From Cypionkella sp. (GTDB taxonomy: Bacteria > Pseudomonadota > Alphaproteobacteria > Rhodobacterales > Rhodobacteraceae): a DNA stretch of 64,000 nt. The DNA lies in assembly GCA_023255415.1 (NCBI GenBank), contig JALRIN010000010.1, positions 1-64,000 of the forward strand, given 5' to 3'. Positions 49,677 through 57,880 of the stretch are shown piece by piece (positions within the stretch are counted from its first letter, which is position 1; every line of letters starts with the position of its first letter). A program made the translations under genes and the position numbers. The notes beneath the pieces are model-generated. The model made no database searches and was not told where the DNA came from. It worked only from the letters and a program-made list of their open reading frames with translations.

Positions 49677-50540
49677 ATGGCCTTCGGCACCGCAATCCGC
49701 ACCTATTTTGAAGGCAAATGGCACGAGGGCGATCTGCCCGTGATGCGCGCCGCCGATCATGGCATCTGGCAGGGCAGCTCGGTCTTTGACGGCGCGCGGC
49801 TGTTTGACGGGGTCTGCCCCGATCTTGACAAGCATTGCGAACGCCTGAACCGCTCGGCCGAGGCGCTGATGATCACCCCCACTGTCGCCGCCGCTGAGAT
49901 GGAGGCGATCATCCGCGAAGGCTTGCAGGCCTATAGCCCCAGCCAATCGGTCTATGTGCGGCCAATGTATTGGGCGATCCACGGCTCTAAACTGGGCATC
50001 ACGCCACTGGCGGGGGCCACAGGCTTTGCGATCAGCCTGGAAGAGGTCGCCATGCCTGCGCCCGATTTTGCCACCACTGTGACCCGCACCCGCTTTCGCC
50101 GCCCCGTGATCGAAGATGCGGTCTGCAATGCCAAAGCCGGCTGCCTTTATCCCAACAATGCCCGCATGTTGGCCGAGGCCGAGGCCAAGGGCTACGGCAA
50201 TGCGCTGGTCGCCGATGCGATGGGCAATCTGGCGGAATCGGCCACCGCCAATGTGTTTCTGGTCAAAGACGGCGTGGTGCTGACGCCGATCCCGAATGGC
50301 ACCTTTCTGGCAGGCATCACAAGGGCGCGCCACATCGCCAACCTGCGCGCCGATGGCTTTGAGGTGCGCGAGACTGTGCTGAGCTTTGAAGACGCCCATG
50401 CGGCGGATGAAATCTTCCTGTCCGGCAATTTCGCCAAAGTCACCGCTGTAAAGGAATTCGACGGCACCCACTACCCCCACCGCCCCGTAACCGACCGCGC
50501 CCGCGCGCTTTATATGCAATGGGCGGCAACGCAGGCTTAG
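49677..50540 (+). CDS. PLP-dependent branched-chain amino-acid aminotransferase-like protein
   Basis: A 287-residue fold type IV aminotransferase. The expected PLP lysine is Lys153 (EDAVCNAKAGCLYPNN). The substrate-side motif GSSVFDGARLFDG is near residues 33-45, and AESATANVFLVKDG with a Glu-Ser turn binds PLP phosphate. The overall match is to IlvE-like enzymes, although D-amino acid transaminase or aminodeoxychorismate lyase activity cannot be ruled out. The ATG is preceded by AGGAGAAAA. It is not in an operon with branched-chain biosynthetic genes. Confidence 0.87.
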   Translation: MAFGTAIRTYFEGKWHEGDLPVMRAADHGIWQGSSVFDGARLFDGVCPDLDKHCERLNRSAEALMITPTVAAAEMEAIIREGLQAYSPSQSVYVRPMYWAIHGSKLGITPLAGATGFAISLEEVAMPAPDFATTVTRTRFRRPVIEDAVCNAKAGCLYPNNARMLAEAEAKGYGNALVADAMGNLAESATANVFLVKDGVVLTPIPNGTFLAGITRARHIANLRADGFEVRETVLSFEDAHAADEIFLSGNFAKVTAVKEFDGTHYPHRPVTDRARALYMQWAATQA

Positions 50541-50748
50541 GAGGGGGGCAGCGGTTTGGGGTCAAGGCAAACGCCCTTGGGCGCGATTGTCAGATGATAA
50601 CTCAGAAGTCGTTGCTGGGGTTGCTGCGATGGAAAGGGAGCACAGACCTTCAATAAAGGCTTGAGTTTTGGATGGGGTTTATGGCTGTGCAAGGCAGTGA
50701 GGTTTGTGTATCCTCCAAACAAAAAGTCAAGATTTTCAGGCCATTTCG

Positions 50749-51312
50749 TTAAACTTCAGCAGAAGCTTTAACATCACCTTCCTCTAATGAATCCAAATAG
50801 CAGTCGAGATTTGTGGAGATTTTCTGAAGAACCTTTGGGAGATAAGGGATCAGATCCGAAAAGTGCTCAGCGTCAGTTCTGGGCCCTCCGTGATAGTAGC
50901 GGCAGTGATTTAAAATAGCATCGCGTTCATCTATTTTCAGCATAGCGAGCGGGTCTCCATCGTTATAGTCATGAAGAATTGATAGATGGATAAATGCGCA
51001 TCCGAATTTATAGACGGACTTTGTCCACCCATGAAGCTCTTGAGCGAAGTCAACCATTTCACTATCAGAGATCTTCCGATGCTTTCCATCTTGGCTCCAT
51101 TTTTCGCCACGTATCAAAGCCCCTATAAGAAACTCTCGGCGTTCGAGGCTTTGCGAAAGTAGATAAATCACATGAACCAAGGAATCTAACTCTTGCCTCA
51201 GAATGGCGATAGTTTGCCCAAAAAGGCCTGCACCTGTTAGCAAAGTCATTGCTTGCTTGTGTTCGAAAGATCTGCGGCGAATTAGTCGAATAAAGACTTC
51301 TTGGTTCGTCAT
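50749..51312 (-). CDS. Hypothetical protein, AT-rich orphan gene
   Basis: A 187-residue mostly helical protein that I do not recognise as a characterised family. It is hydrophilic with no signal peptide or membrane segment, and has LGGW-like motif ELHGWTKSVYKFGCAFIHLS in the middle and YLPKVLQKISTNLDCYLDSL near the end. The gene and its flanks (about 50600-51450) have a clearly lower GC content and different codon use from the neighbours, which suggests recent acquisition. A helical protein of this sort could belong to a defence or toxin-type cargo, but nothing in the sequence proves it. No partner gene is visible. Confidence 0.55.
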   Translation of the reverse strand: MTNQEVFIRLIRRRSFEHKQAMTLLTGAGLFGQTIAILRQELDSLVHVIYLLSQSLERREFLIGALIRGEKWSQDGKHRKISDSEMVDFAQELHGWTKSVYKFGCAFIHLSILHDYNDGDPLAMLKIDERDAILNHCRYYHGGPRTDAEHFSDLIPYLPKVLQKISTNLDCYLDSLEEGDVKASAEV

Positions 51313-51538
51313 TGAATTACCGCCAATAGCGAAGAATAATTGTGTTAGTTAAAGTTAATCAGTGATAAAGTTCTGATCAGTCTAAACGAAAACTCCAAAC
51401 AAACAACTATCTTTTACTTTTCTCTCAGATACCGATTTAGATACATATTTAGCCCCCGCACCCCGCCTGCATCCGCCCAACACTCCCTTGCCTTCGCAAC
51501 GCCTTAGCGCCATGATCGCGCCGATAGGGGAGAGTTAA

Positions 51539-51994
51539 ATGCGTAAGTTTTTGGTGGTTCTTGATGATAGCCGCGAATGCCTGAATGCGATGCGCTATGC
51601 TGCTCTGCGCGCCGCGAATACCGGTGCTGGGGTGCAGATCTTGTCGATTATCTCGCCCGAGGAATTTCAGCATTGGATCGGCATTGCCGATCTGATGCGC
51701 GCCGAAGCCCGCGAGCGGATCGAGGCGCATTTCGAGGTTTTTGCCAAATGGATGCGTGACAAGCAGGGCATAAACCCCGAGCTGATCATTCGCGAAGGCG
51801 ATGCGGTGACCGAGATTTTGGCGCAAGTCAACGACGACCCCTCAGTGGGCGTGCTGGTGCTGGGGGCTGGCACGGATAAATCCGGCCCCGGCCCGCTGGT
51901 GACGCAGATGACCCGCAGCTCTGGCAACCTGCCGGTGCCACTGACAATCGTGCCGGGGGATATGTCAAAAGAGCGGTTGGAAGCCATCACCTGA
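51539..51994 (+). CDS. Universal stress protein (UspA family)
   Basis: A 151-residue single-domain Usp protein, a nucleotide-binding stress protein. The N-terminal strand FLVVLDDSRECLNAMRYAALRA and the C-terminal VGVLVLGAGTDKSGPGPLVTQ match the family, although the usual G-x2-G-x9-G-(S/T) ATP loop is partly altered (GAGTDKSGPGPL), so ATP binding is uncertain. GGGGAGAG precedes the ATG. It lies just after the AT-rich orphan gene and is not clearly co-transcribed with other genes. Confidence 0.85.
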   Translation: MRKFLVVLDDSRECLNAMRYAALRAANTGAGVQILSIISPEEFQHWIGIADLMRAEARERIEAHFEVFAKWMRDKQGINPELIIREGDAVTEILAQVNDDPSVGVLVLGAGTDKSGPGPLVTQMTRSSGNLPVPLTIVPGDMSKERLEAIT

Positions 51995-52123
51995 GCACCG
52001 CCAAACCCGCACTTTGCAAGGCGGCTATGCGCCGCGCGCCTTGGGCAAGGGCTGCATTTTGCTGTCGCAGGGGGGCTGTCACGTGTTAGGGTGATTTCGG
52101 GGAGGACGAACCGGAGTTGCACG

Positions 52124-52273
52124 ATGAAACCTGCCACAGCTATGCCCGCCGTCCCCGCCTCTGCCGAACCTGTCTTGGCCTATTTCACCCTTGCGCCCGC
52201 GACAAAACCCGCGGTGGTCCAGCCCGCTGCTTCGGCGCTGGATCTGATGTATGGCTATTACGACGCGGCGTGA
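52124..52273 (+). CDS. Small hypothetical protein (49 aa)
   Basis: A short open frame upstream of the nifU-like gene: MKPATAMPAVPASAEPVLAY, then ...LDLMYGYYDAA at the C-terminus. It is Pro/Ala-rich with a Tyr-rich tail. A purine-rich CCGGAG sits 7 nt before the ATG. Codon use matches the neighbours and no competing frame is better, so it may be a real small gene. Function is unknown; it could also be a leader peptide. Confidence 0.45.
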   Translation: MKPATAMPAVPASAEPVLAYFTLAPATKPAVVQPAASALDLMYGYYDAA

Positions 52274-52298
52274 TCCGCGTTTTAGAATAGCTCCAAAC

Positions 52299-52343
52299 TT
52301 GACTTACCGGCGCATCAAGCGCATACCCGACTGGAATAGTCGG
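52299..52343 (+). promoter_or_regulatory. Predicted nifU-like promoter with palindromic operator
   Basis: A -35-like TTGACT (52299-52304) with a -10-like CATACC about 17 nt further on, followed by the hairpin CCGACT-GGAAT-AGTCGG (52327-52343) at the start region. An imperfect TTTAGAATAGCTCCAAA (52281-52297) upstream resembles an iron-control element by half. Iron or Fe-S regulation of this gene is plausible but unproven. Confidence 0.45.
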
Positions 52344-52354
52344 AGAAAAAGACC

Positions 52355-52912
52355 ATGTTCATCCAGACCGAATCCACACCAAACCCAGCCACGCTGAAAT
52401 TCCTGCCGGGGCAAAGCGTGCTTGACCTTGGCACCGCCGATTTCCCCAGCCTTGAGGCTGCAGAAAAATCGCCGCTGGCCAAGCGCATTTTTGCGACCGG
52501 GCAAGTGACAGGGGTGTTTTTTGGCGCCGATTTCATCACCGTGACCAAGGTCGAAACCGCCGAATGGCAGCATATAAAGCCCGCAATCCTGGGCGCGATT
52601 ATGGAGCATTTCCAGTCTGGCGCCGCCGTGATGGAAGGCGAATCGCAAGCAGCCCATGCCGCCCATGATGGCCCTGACGAAGACATCGTGCGTCAAATCA
52701 AAGAGTTGCTTGATACCCGCGTGCGCCCCGCCGTCGCGCAAGATGGTGGCGACATCACCTTTCACGGCTTTGATCGCGGCGTGGTCTATCTGCACATGAA
52801 GGGCGCTTGTGCGGGTTGCCCTTCGTCTACGCTGACGCTGAAAATGGGCATCGAGAACCTGCTGCGCCACTATATCCCAGAGGTGCTAGAGGTGCGTCCC
52901 GTTGCGGCCTGA
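52355..52912 (+). CDS. NifU family iron-sulfur protein (NfuA-like)
   Basis: A 185-residue Fe-S cluster carrier. The C-terminal NifU domain (about 110-180) has the cluster-binding CxxC in GACAGCPSSTLTLKMG (Cys152, Cys155). The N-terminal half (1-95) is the degenerate A-type scaffold-like domain often fused to it in alphaproteobacteria. GGAGAAAAAGACC precedes the ATG. The stop region overlaps the tsaB start by 11 bp. It is likely to deliver Fe-S clusters to target enzymes under iron or oxidative stress. Confidence 0.9.
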   Translation: MFIQTESTPNPATLKFLPGQSVLDLGTADFPSLEAAEKSPLAKRIFATGQVTGVFFGADFITVTKVETAEWQHIKPAILGAIMEHFQSGAAVMEGESQAAHAAHDGPDEDIVRQIKELLDTRVRPAVAQDGGDITFHGFDRGVVYLHMKGACAGCPSSTLTLKMGIENLLRHYIPEVLEVRPVAA

Positions 52913-53516
52913 GACGATTTTGGCCTTTGACACATCGGCGGCGCAATGCGCCGCCGCTTTGCTATGCGATGGCAAGATAACGCTGCAGATCGAACCTATG
53001 GACAAGGGCCAAGCCGAACGCTTGGTGCCTTTGCTGACCGAATTGCTGGCCTCACAGGGGCTGCAATGGTCTGATTTGACAGCGATTGCTGTGGGCACGG
53101 GGCCGGGCAATTTTACCGGCGTTCGCATCTCGGTTGCCACCGCGCGCGGGCTTGCGCTGGGTCTGGGCATCCCTGCGATTGGCGTCACACGACTTGAGGC
53201 CACCGCCTTTGGCCATCCGCTGCCGATCACTGTGGTCGAAGACGCCCGGCGCGGCGATGTCTATGTGCAAGGCTTTACGGCTGCGGGACCGCTGCCTGCC
53301 TATCTTGCTCCTGCCAGCGACCCAATCACCGGCCCGCAAACCGGAACAGGCTGCGACGGTCTGCCCGAGGTCATGCCCTTGGTCGAGGCGATTGCCCGCA
53401 TTGCCGCCAGCCGCAGCGCCAGCCCGCAGCCACGCCCTGCGCCATTTTACTTGCGCGGCGCGGATGCAGCCCCGCCCTCGGACCCGCCACCGCGCATTCT
53501 TGACGCAGTGCTATGA
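52902..53516 (+). CDS. tsaB: tRNA threonylcarbamoyladenosine biosynthesis protein TsaB
   Basis: A 204-residue TsaB, partner of TsaD and TsaE in making t6A37 in tRNAs. The ASKHA-type N-terminus ILAFDTSAAQCAAALL and the GTGPGNFTGVRISVATARGLALG motif are diagnostic. The likely start is TTG (52902), since no ATG lies in frame before the first motif; it overlaps the end of the nifU-like gene. It is slightly short at the C-terminus versus other TsaB proteins. It precedes rimI, a common alphaproteobacterial order. Confidence 0.9.
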   Translation: MRPETILAFDTSAAQCAAALLCDGKITLQIEPMDKGQAERLVPLLTELLASQGLQWSDLTAIAVGTGPGNFTGVRISVATARGLALGLGIPAIGVTRLEATAFGHPLPITVVEDARRGDVYVQGFTAAGPLPAYLAPASDPITGPQTGTGCDGLPEVMPLVEAIARIAASRSASPQPRPAPFYLRGADAAPPSDPPPRILDAVL

Positions 53517-53923
53517 CCGCCGCAGAAATGGCCGCGCTTCATGCCGCCTGCTTTGTCACCCCGCGCCCCTGGTCTGCAGCCGATATCACCGCCACGCTGG
53601 ACAGCGCTTTTGCCTTTGTGCTGAGCGAGCCACAGGGGTTCTTGATTGGCCGCGCCGTCGCGGGCGAGGCCGAACTGCTGACGCTTGCCGTCGCCCCAGC
53701 GGCCCGCAACTACGGCATCGGTGGCCGTCTGGTCGAGGCTTTTCTGTCCGAAGCCATGGCGCGCGGGGCCGAATCAGCCTTTCTTGAGGTCTCGGCCGCG
53801 AATCTGCCCGCGCAGCGGCTTTACGCCGCCAAAGGCTTTGAAGCGCAAGGCAAACGCCGCGCCTACTACCAAACACCCGAGGGGGATCGGCTGGATGCTC
53901 TGGTTATGGTCCGCCGACTTTAA
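53513..53923 (+). CDS. rimI: Ribosomal protein alanine N-acetyltransferase-like GNAT protein
   Basis: A 136-residue GNAT acetyltransferase. The acetyl-CoA loop is VAPAARNYGIGGRLVEAFL (Q/RxxGxG/A pattern), and the beta5-alpha4 segment LEVSAANLPAQRLYAAKGFEAQG is typical of RimI. The ATG overlaps the tsaB stop (ATGA). RimI acetylates the N-terminal Ala of ribosomal protein S18; the tsaB-rimI pair is widespread, which supports this assignment. Confidence 0.9.
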   Translation: MTAAEMAALHAACFVTPRPWSAADITATLDSAFAFVLSEPQGFLIGRAVAGEAELLTLAVAPAARNYGIGGRLVEAFLSEAMARGAESAFLEVSAANLPAQRLYAAKGFEAQGKRRAYYQTPEGDRLDALVMVRRL

Positions 53924-54007
53924 ATACCAATTTAATACCAATTACTAACCAACTGATCTAATTTTCAGCACCACAGGCAGGCACACGTCGCCGCCGCCAG
54001 ATTCCTA

Positions 54008-54037
54008 TTGACCCTCTGACAAACCACTGTCCTAAAT
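54008..54037 (+). promoter_or_regulatory. Predicted promoter for the nucleoside transporter operon
   Basis: TTGACC (54008-54013) and CTAAAT (54032-54037), spaced 18 nt, about 80 bp before the binding-protein ATG. A sigma-70-type promoter by appearance only. Confidence 0.4.
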
Positions 54038-54117
54038 CGTCTACGATCTGCCCGACACAGGCTGCCAATAGGCGGCCCTGCACGGGGTAGCACCGATAAA
54101 CCTAACGGGAGACGACC

Positions 54118-55122
54118 ATGACCCTGATGAAAAACCTGATGGGTGCTGCGGCAACGCTGGCACTGACCGCAGGCCTTGCAAGTGCAGAGCCCGCAATCAT
54201 TTATGACCTTGGCGGAAAATTCGACAAATCCTTTAACGAGGCGGCTTTCAACGGTGCCGAGAAATGGGCGAAGGAAACCGGCGGCACCTATAAAGAGCTG
54301 GAAATGCAGAACGAAGCCCAGCGCGAGCAGGCGCTGCGGTCTCTGGCAGAAGAGGGTGCAAACCCGATCGTCACCACCGGCTTTGGCATGTCTGACCCAA
54401 TCGCGGCTGTGGCGGCTGATTTCCCTGACACCAAATTCGTCACCATCGACGGCTGGGTCGACCCTGCTGCACATCCAAACGTGCTGACCATCGGCTTTTC
54501 CGAACATGAAGGCTCGTATCTGGTCGGTATGATGGCGGCGATGGCGTCGAAAACCGGCACCGTCAGCTTTATCGGCGGCATGGACATTCCGCTGATCCGC
54601 AACTTTGCTTGTGGCTATGCGCAGGGTGCGAAGGCTGTGAAGCCCGATGTCAACTTCATCTCGTCGATGACCGGCACCACCCCTGCGGCTTGGAACGATC
54701 CTGTCAAGGGCGCGGAACTGGCCAAGGCGCAAAAGGCACAAGGTTCTGACGTGATTTTCGCGGCGGCTGGCGGCACCGGTGTTGGCGTTCTGCAAGCGGC
54801 AGCTGACGAAGGCATCTTGTCGGTGGGCGTTGACAGCAACCAGAACTACCTGTTCCCCGGCAAAGTGCTGACCTCGATGCTCAAGCGCGTTGACGTGGCC
54901 GTTTATAACTCGATGAAGGCAGGCGATGCGCTGGATACCACCACGCAAACGCTTGATCTGAAAGCAGATGGCGTTGGCTATGCGATGGATGACAACAACG
55001 CGGCACTGGTCACCCCAGAGATGAAAGCAGCGGTCGACGCCGCCGCCGACAAGATCAAATCGGGCGAGCTGGTGGTGCATGACTACCGCACCGACAACAT
55101 GTGCCCTGCGGCAGAGTTTTGA
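54118..55122 (+). CDS. BMP family ABC transporter substrate-binding protein (nucleoside type)
   Basis: A 334-residue basic membrane protein (BMP)/PnrA-type receptor. The signal peptide ends after ...TAGLASA. Family blocks are YDLGGKFDKSFNEAAFNG, VTTGFGMSDPIAAVAADFP and FSEHEGSYLVGMMAAMASK. Other bacterial BMP receptors of this subgroup bind purine nucleosides, and a purine nucleoside phosphorylase gene follows the transporter genes, so nucleosides are the likely ligands. GGGAG precedes the ATG. A strong terminator follows the gene, which should raise receptor levels relative to the rest of the operon. Confidence 0.92.
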   Translation: MTLMKNLMGAAATLALTAGLASAEPAIIYDLGGKFDKSFNEAAFNGAEKWAKETGGTYKELEMQNEAQREQALRSLAEEGANPIVTTGFGMSDPIAAVAADFPDTKFVTIDGWVDPAAHPNVLTIGFSEHEGSYLVGMMAAMASKTGTVSFIGGMDIPLIRNFACGYAQGAKAVKPDVNFISSMTGTTPAAWNDPVKGAELAKAQKAQGSDVIFAAAGGTGVGVLQAAADEGILSVGVDSNQNYLFPGKVLTSMLKRVDVAVYNSMKAGDALDTTTQTLDLKADGVGYAMDDNNAALVTPEMKAAVDAAADKIKSGELVVHDYRTDNMCPAAEF

Positions 55123-55137
55123 TCTGACCAAACCAAA

Positions 55138-55176
55138 GCTGGCCGCGCAGAGCAATCTGCGCGGCCGGTTTTTTTA
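55138..55176 (+). terminator. Rho-independent terminator inside the nucleoside transporter operon
   Basis: CTGGCCGCGCAGA-GCAA-TCTGCGCGGCCGG followed by seven T. This strong stem-loop sits between the receptor gene and the ATPase gene (26 bp before the latter). It should act as a partial terminator so that more receptor than transporter is made. Confidence 0.9.
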
Positions 55177-55201
55177 GCGGCCCTGCCGCAGGAGAAAGCC
55201 G

Positions 55202-56731
55202 ATGACCCAAGCCGCTATTCAGCTGAAAGGCATCTCCAAGGCCTTTGGGACTGTGCAGGCCAACCGCGATATCAATATCTCGGTCGCCAAAGGCACGATC
55301 CACGGCATTATCGGCGAAAACGGCGCGGGCAAATCCACCCTGATGTCGATCCTTTACGGCTTTTACAAAGCCGACGCGGGCCAGATTTTCATCAACGGCC
55401 AGCCCACCCTTATTCCTGACAGCCAAGCCGCCATCCGCGCCGGCATCGGCATGGTGTTTCAGCATTTCAAGCTGGTGCAGAACTTTACTGTGCTGGAAAA
55501 CGTCATTCTGGGCGCCGAAGACGGCCCCTTGTTGAACGCAAGCCTGAGCAAGGCGCGCAAAGTGCTGATGGAGCTGTCGCGCGAATACGAGCTGGATGTG
55601 CATCCCGATGCGCTGATCCAAGATCTGTCGGTCGGCCATCAACAGCGGGTAGAAATCCTGAAGGCGCTTTATCGTCAGGCCGATATCCTGATCTTGGACG
55701 AACCCACCGGCGTGCTGACCCCGGATGAGGCCGACCATCTGTTCCGCATCCTGCGCGGGCTGAAAGCACAGGGCAAAACCATCATCCTGATCACCCACAA
55801 ACTGCGCGAGATCATGGAGACCACCGACAACGTCTCGGTGATGCGGCGCGGCACGATGGTGGACACAGTGAAAACCGCTGAAAGCACGCCCGAGTCGCTG
55901 GCCGAGCTGATGGTAGGCCGTAAAGTCCTGCTCGAGGTCGAGAAAAAGCCCGCAACCCCCGGCGCGGTGGTGCTTTCAGTGCAAGATCTGCAGATGCGCG
56001 ACGAACATGGCGTGGAACGGCTGAAAGGCATCAGCTTTGACATTCGTGCCGGCGAAATCCTTGGCATCGCAGGCGTGTCGGGCAATGGTCAATCCGAACT
56101 GCTGGAAGCCTTGGGCGGCTTTGGCGCGGCCACGGGCGTGATCACGCTCAAGGGGCAAGTGCTGCCGTTGTCAGGCCCACAGGCCAATGGCCAAAGTCGG
56201 CGCGAGGCCGGCATCGCCCATGTGCCCGAAGACCGCCAGCATCTGGGCCTGATCATGGATTTCGCGGCCTGGGAAAACACCGCCTTTGGCTATCACAACG
56301 ATGCGAAATACCAAAAGAACCGGCTTTTCATGGATAACGAGGCCCTGCGCGCCGATACGGCGGCGAAAATGGCCACCTTTGATGTGCGCCCACCAATCCC
56401 TGCGCTTGCGGCCAAACATTTTTCGGGCGGCAATCAGCAAAAGTTGGTCGTCGCGCGCGAAATCGAACAAGACCCCGACCTGTTGCTGATTGGCCAACCC
56501 ACCCGCGGCGTCGATATCGGCGCGATTGAGTTCATTCACAAACAGATCGTGGCCCTGCGCGATGCGGGCAAAGCGGTGCTGCTGGTCTCGGTCGAGCTGG
56601 ACGAAATCCTCAGCCTCTCGGACCGCATTGCGGTGATGTTTGACGGCCAGATCATGGGCTTTGCCGACCCCGAAACCACCAACGAGCGCGCGCTTGGCCT
56701 GATGATGGCCGGTGTCGCGGGGAAGGCCTAA
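55202..56731 (+). CDS. Nucleoside ABC transporter, double ATP-binding protein
   Basis: A 509-residue protein with two ABC domains, of the simple-sugar/nucleoside importer class. First domain: Walker A GENGAGKST (about residue 38) and signature LSVGHQQRVEIL. Second domain: altered Walker A region (GVSGNGQSE) typical of the less active half, but an intact FSGGNQQKL signature and LLIGQPTRGVD. It follows the binding-protein gene and precedes two permease genes by 3 bp. GGAGAAAGCC precedes the ATG. Confidence 0.93.
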   Translation: MTQAAIQLKGISKAFGTVQANRDINISVAKGTIHGIIGENGAGKSTLMSILYGFYKADAGQIFINGQPTLIPDSQAAIRAGIGMVFQHFKLVQNFTVLENVILGAEDGPLLNASLSKARKVLMELSREYELDVHPDALIQDLSVGHQQRVEILKALYRQADILILDEPTGVLTPDEADHLFRILRGLKAQGKTIILITHKLREIMETTDNVSVMRRGTMVDTVKTAESTPESLAELMVGRKVLLEVEKKPATPGAVVLSVQDLQMRDEHGVERLKGISFDIRAGEILGIAGVSGNGQSELLEALGGFGAATGVITLKGQVLPLSGPQANGQSRREAGIAHVPEDRQHLGLIMDFAAWENTAFGYHNDAKYQKNRLFMDNEALRADTAAKMATFDVRPPIPALAAKHFSGGNQQKLVVAREIEQDPDLLLIGQPTRGVDIGAIEFIHKQIVALRDAGKAVLLVSVELDEILSLSDRIAVMFDGQIMGFADPETTNERALGLMMAGVAGKA

Positions 56732-56734
56732 GCC

Positions 56735-57880
56735 ATGACCAAGCTGCCACAATGGGCCGATATCGTTCTGGTGCCGCTGATCAGCCTTGTGCTGGCGGCG
56801 ATTGTCTCGGCGCTGGTGCTGCTGTCGATCGGGCAAAGCCCGGTCGAGGCGATCTCGATCATGGTCGATGGGGCTTTTGGCTCGGCCAATGGCTGGGGCT
56901 ATACGCTTTACTATGCCACCAGCTTTATGTTCACCGGCCTTGCGGTGACAGTGGCCTTTCATGCGGGCCTGTTCAACATCGGCGGCGAGGGGCAGGCGCA
57001 GCTGGGCGGCTTGGGCGTGGCGCTGATTTGCCTTGCGCTGCCCTGGCCGCATTGGACCCTGGCCCTCTTGGCAGCCAGCCTTGGCGGGGCGGCCTTTGGC
57101 GCGGCTTGGGCGGCGATTCCGGCCTATCTACAAGCCAAACGTGGCAGCCATATCGTGATCACCACAATCATGTTCAACTATATCGGCGCGGCCTTTATCA
57201 TCTATATGCTGGTCGATGTGCTGCGCCCGCCAGGCCAACAAGACCCAGCTACGGCGAAATTTCCAACAGGCACGCATTTGCCCGCCCTCTCTGACATCCC
57301 AATGCTGCGCGAGCTCTTCGCGCGCTGGAACGCCGATGGCACGCCCAAGCTGACCAAAGCCGGCATCCAGATGTATTCCAACGTGCCCGCCAATGTGACG
57401 CTTTTTATCGCTATTGCCGCCTGCTTTGCGGTCTGGGCGCTGCTGTGGCGCACAAGGCTTGGCTATCAGATCCGCGCCTTTGGCAAATCCGAAGCCGCCT
57501 CGCGCTATGCTGGCATCAATCCGGTCAAGATCACCATGATCGCCATGCTGATCTCGGGCGGGCTCGCGGGGCTGATGGCGATCAACAATGTGATGGGGGC
57601 CTCGGGCAGATTGCTGCAAAACTCGGCCGAGGGGGCGGGCTTTATCGGCATCGCCGTGGCGCTGATGGGGCGCAATCACCCGATTGGGGTGTTTCTGGCG
57701 GCGATCCTGTTCGGCTTTCTCTACCAAGGCGGCGCGGCGCTTGGCCTACACACCACGATCCCGCTTGAAATGCGGCTGGTGGTGCAGGGGCTGGTGATCC
57801 TGTTTACCGGAGCCTTAGATCAAATGGTGCGGATGTTGCTGGCATGGGCCTTCAGCCTTGGCAAGAAAAGGATAGCCTGA
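56735..57880 (+). CDS. Nucleoside ABC transporter, permease 1
   Basis: A 381-residue inner-membrane permease with about ten hydrophobic segments, of the branched-chain/simple-sugar-like permease family used by BMP-type importers. The conserved GLFNIGGEGQAQLGGLG and GYQIRAFGKSEAASRYAGI blocks are seen. It starts 3 bp after the ATPase gene, and its stop codon overlaps the ATG of the second permease (TGATG). Confidence 0.92.
   Translation: MTKLPQWADIVLVPLISLVLAAIVSALVLLSIGQSPVEAISIMVDGAFGSANGWGYTLYYATSFMFTGLAVTVAFHAGLFNIGGEGQAQLGGLGVALICLALPWPHWTLALLAASLGGAAFGAAWAAIPAYLQAKRGSHIVITTIMFNYIGAAFIIYMLVDVLRPPGQQDPATAKFPTGTHLPALSDIPMLRELFARWNADGTPKLTKAGIQMYSNVPANVTLFIAIAACFAVWALLWRTRLGYQIRAFGKSEAASRYAGINPVKITMIAMLISGGLAGLMAINNVMGASGRLLQNSAEGAGFIGIAVALMGRNHPIGVFLAAILFGFLYQGGAALGLHTTIPLEMRLVVQGLVILFTGALDQMVRMLLAWAFSLGKKRIA

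Noticed and set aside
52902..53516. TsaB truncation
   Set aside because: The protein is somewhat short at the C-terminus, but all N-terminal motifs are intact and the rimI gene overlaps its end normally, so it is treated as functional.
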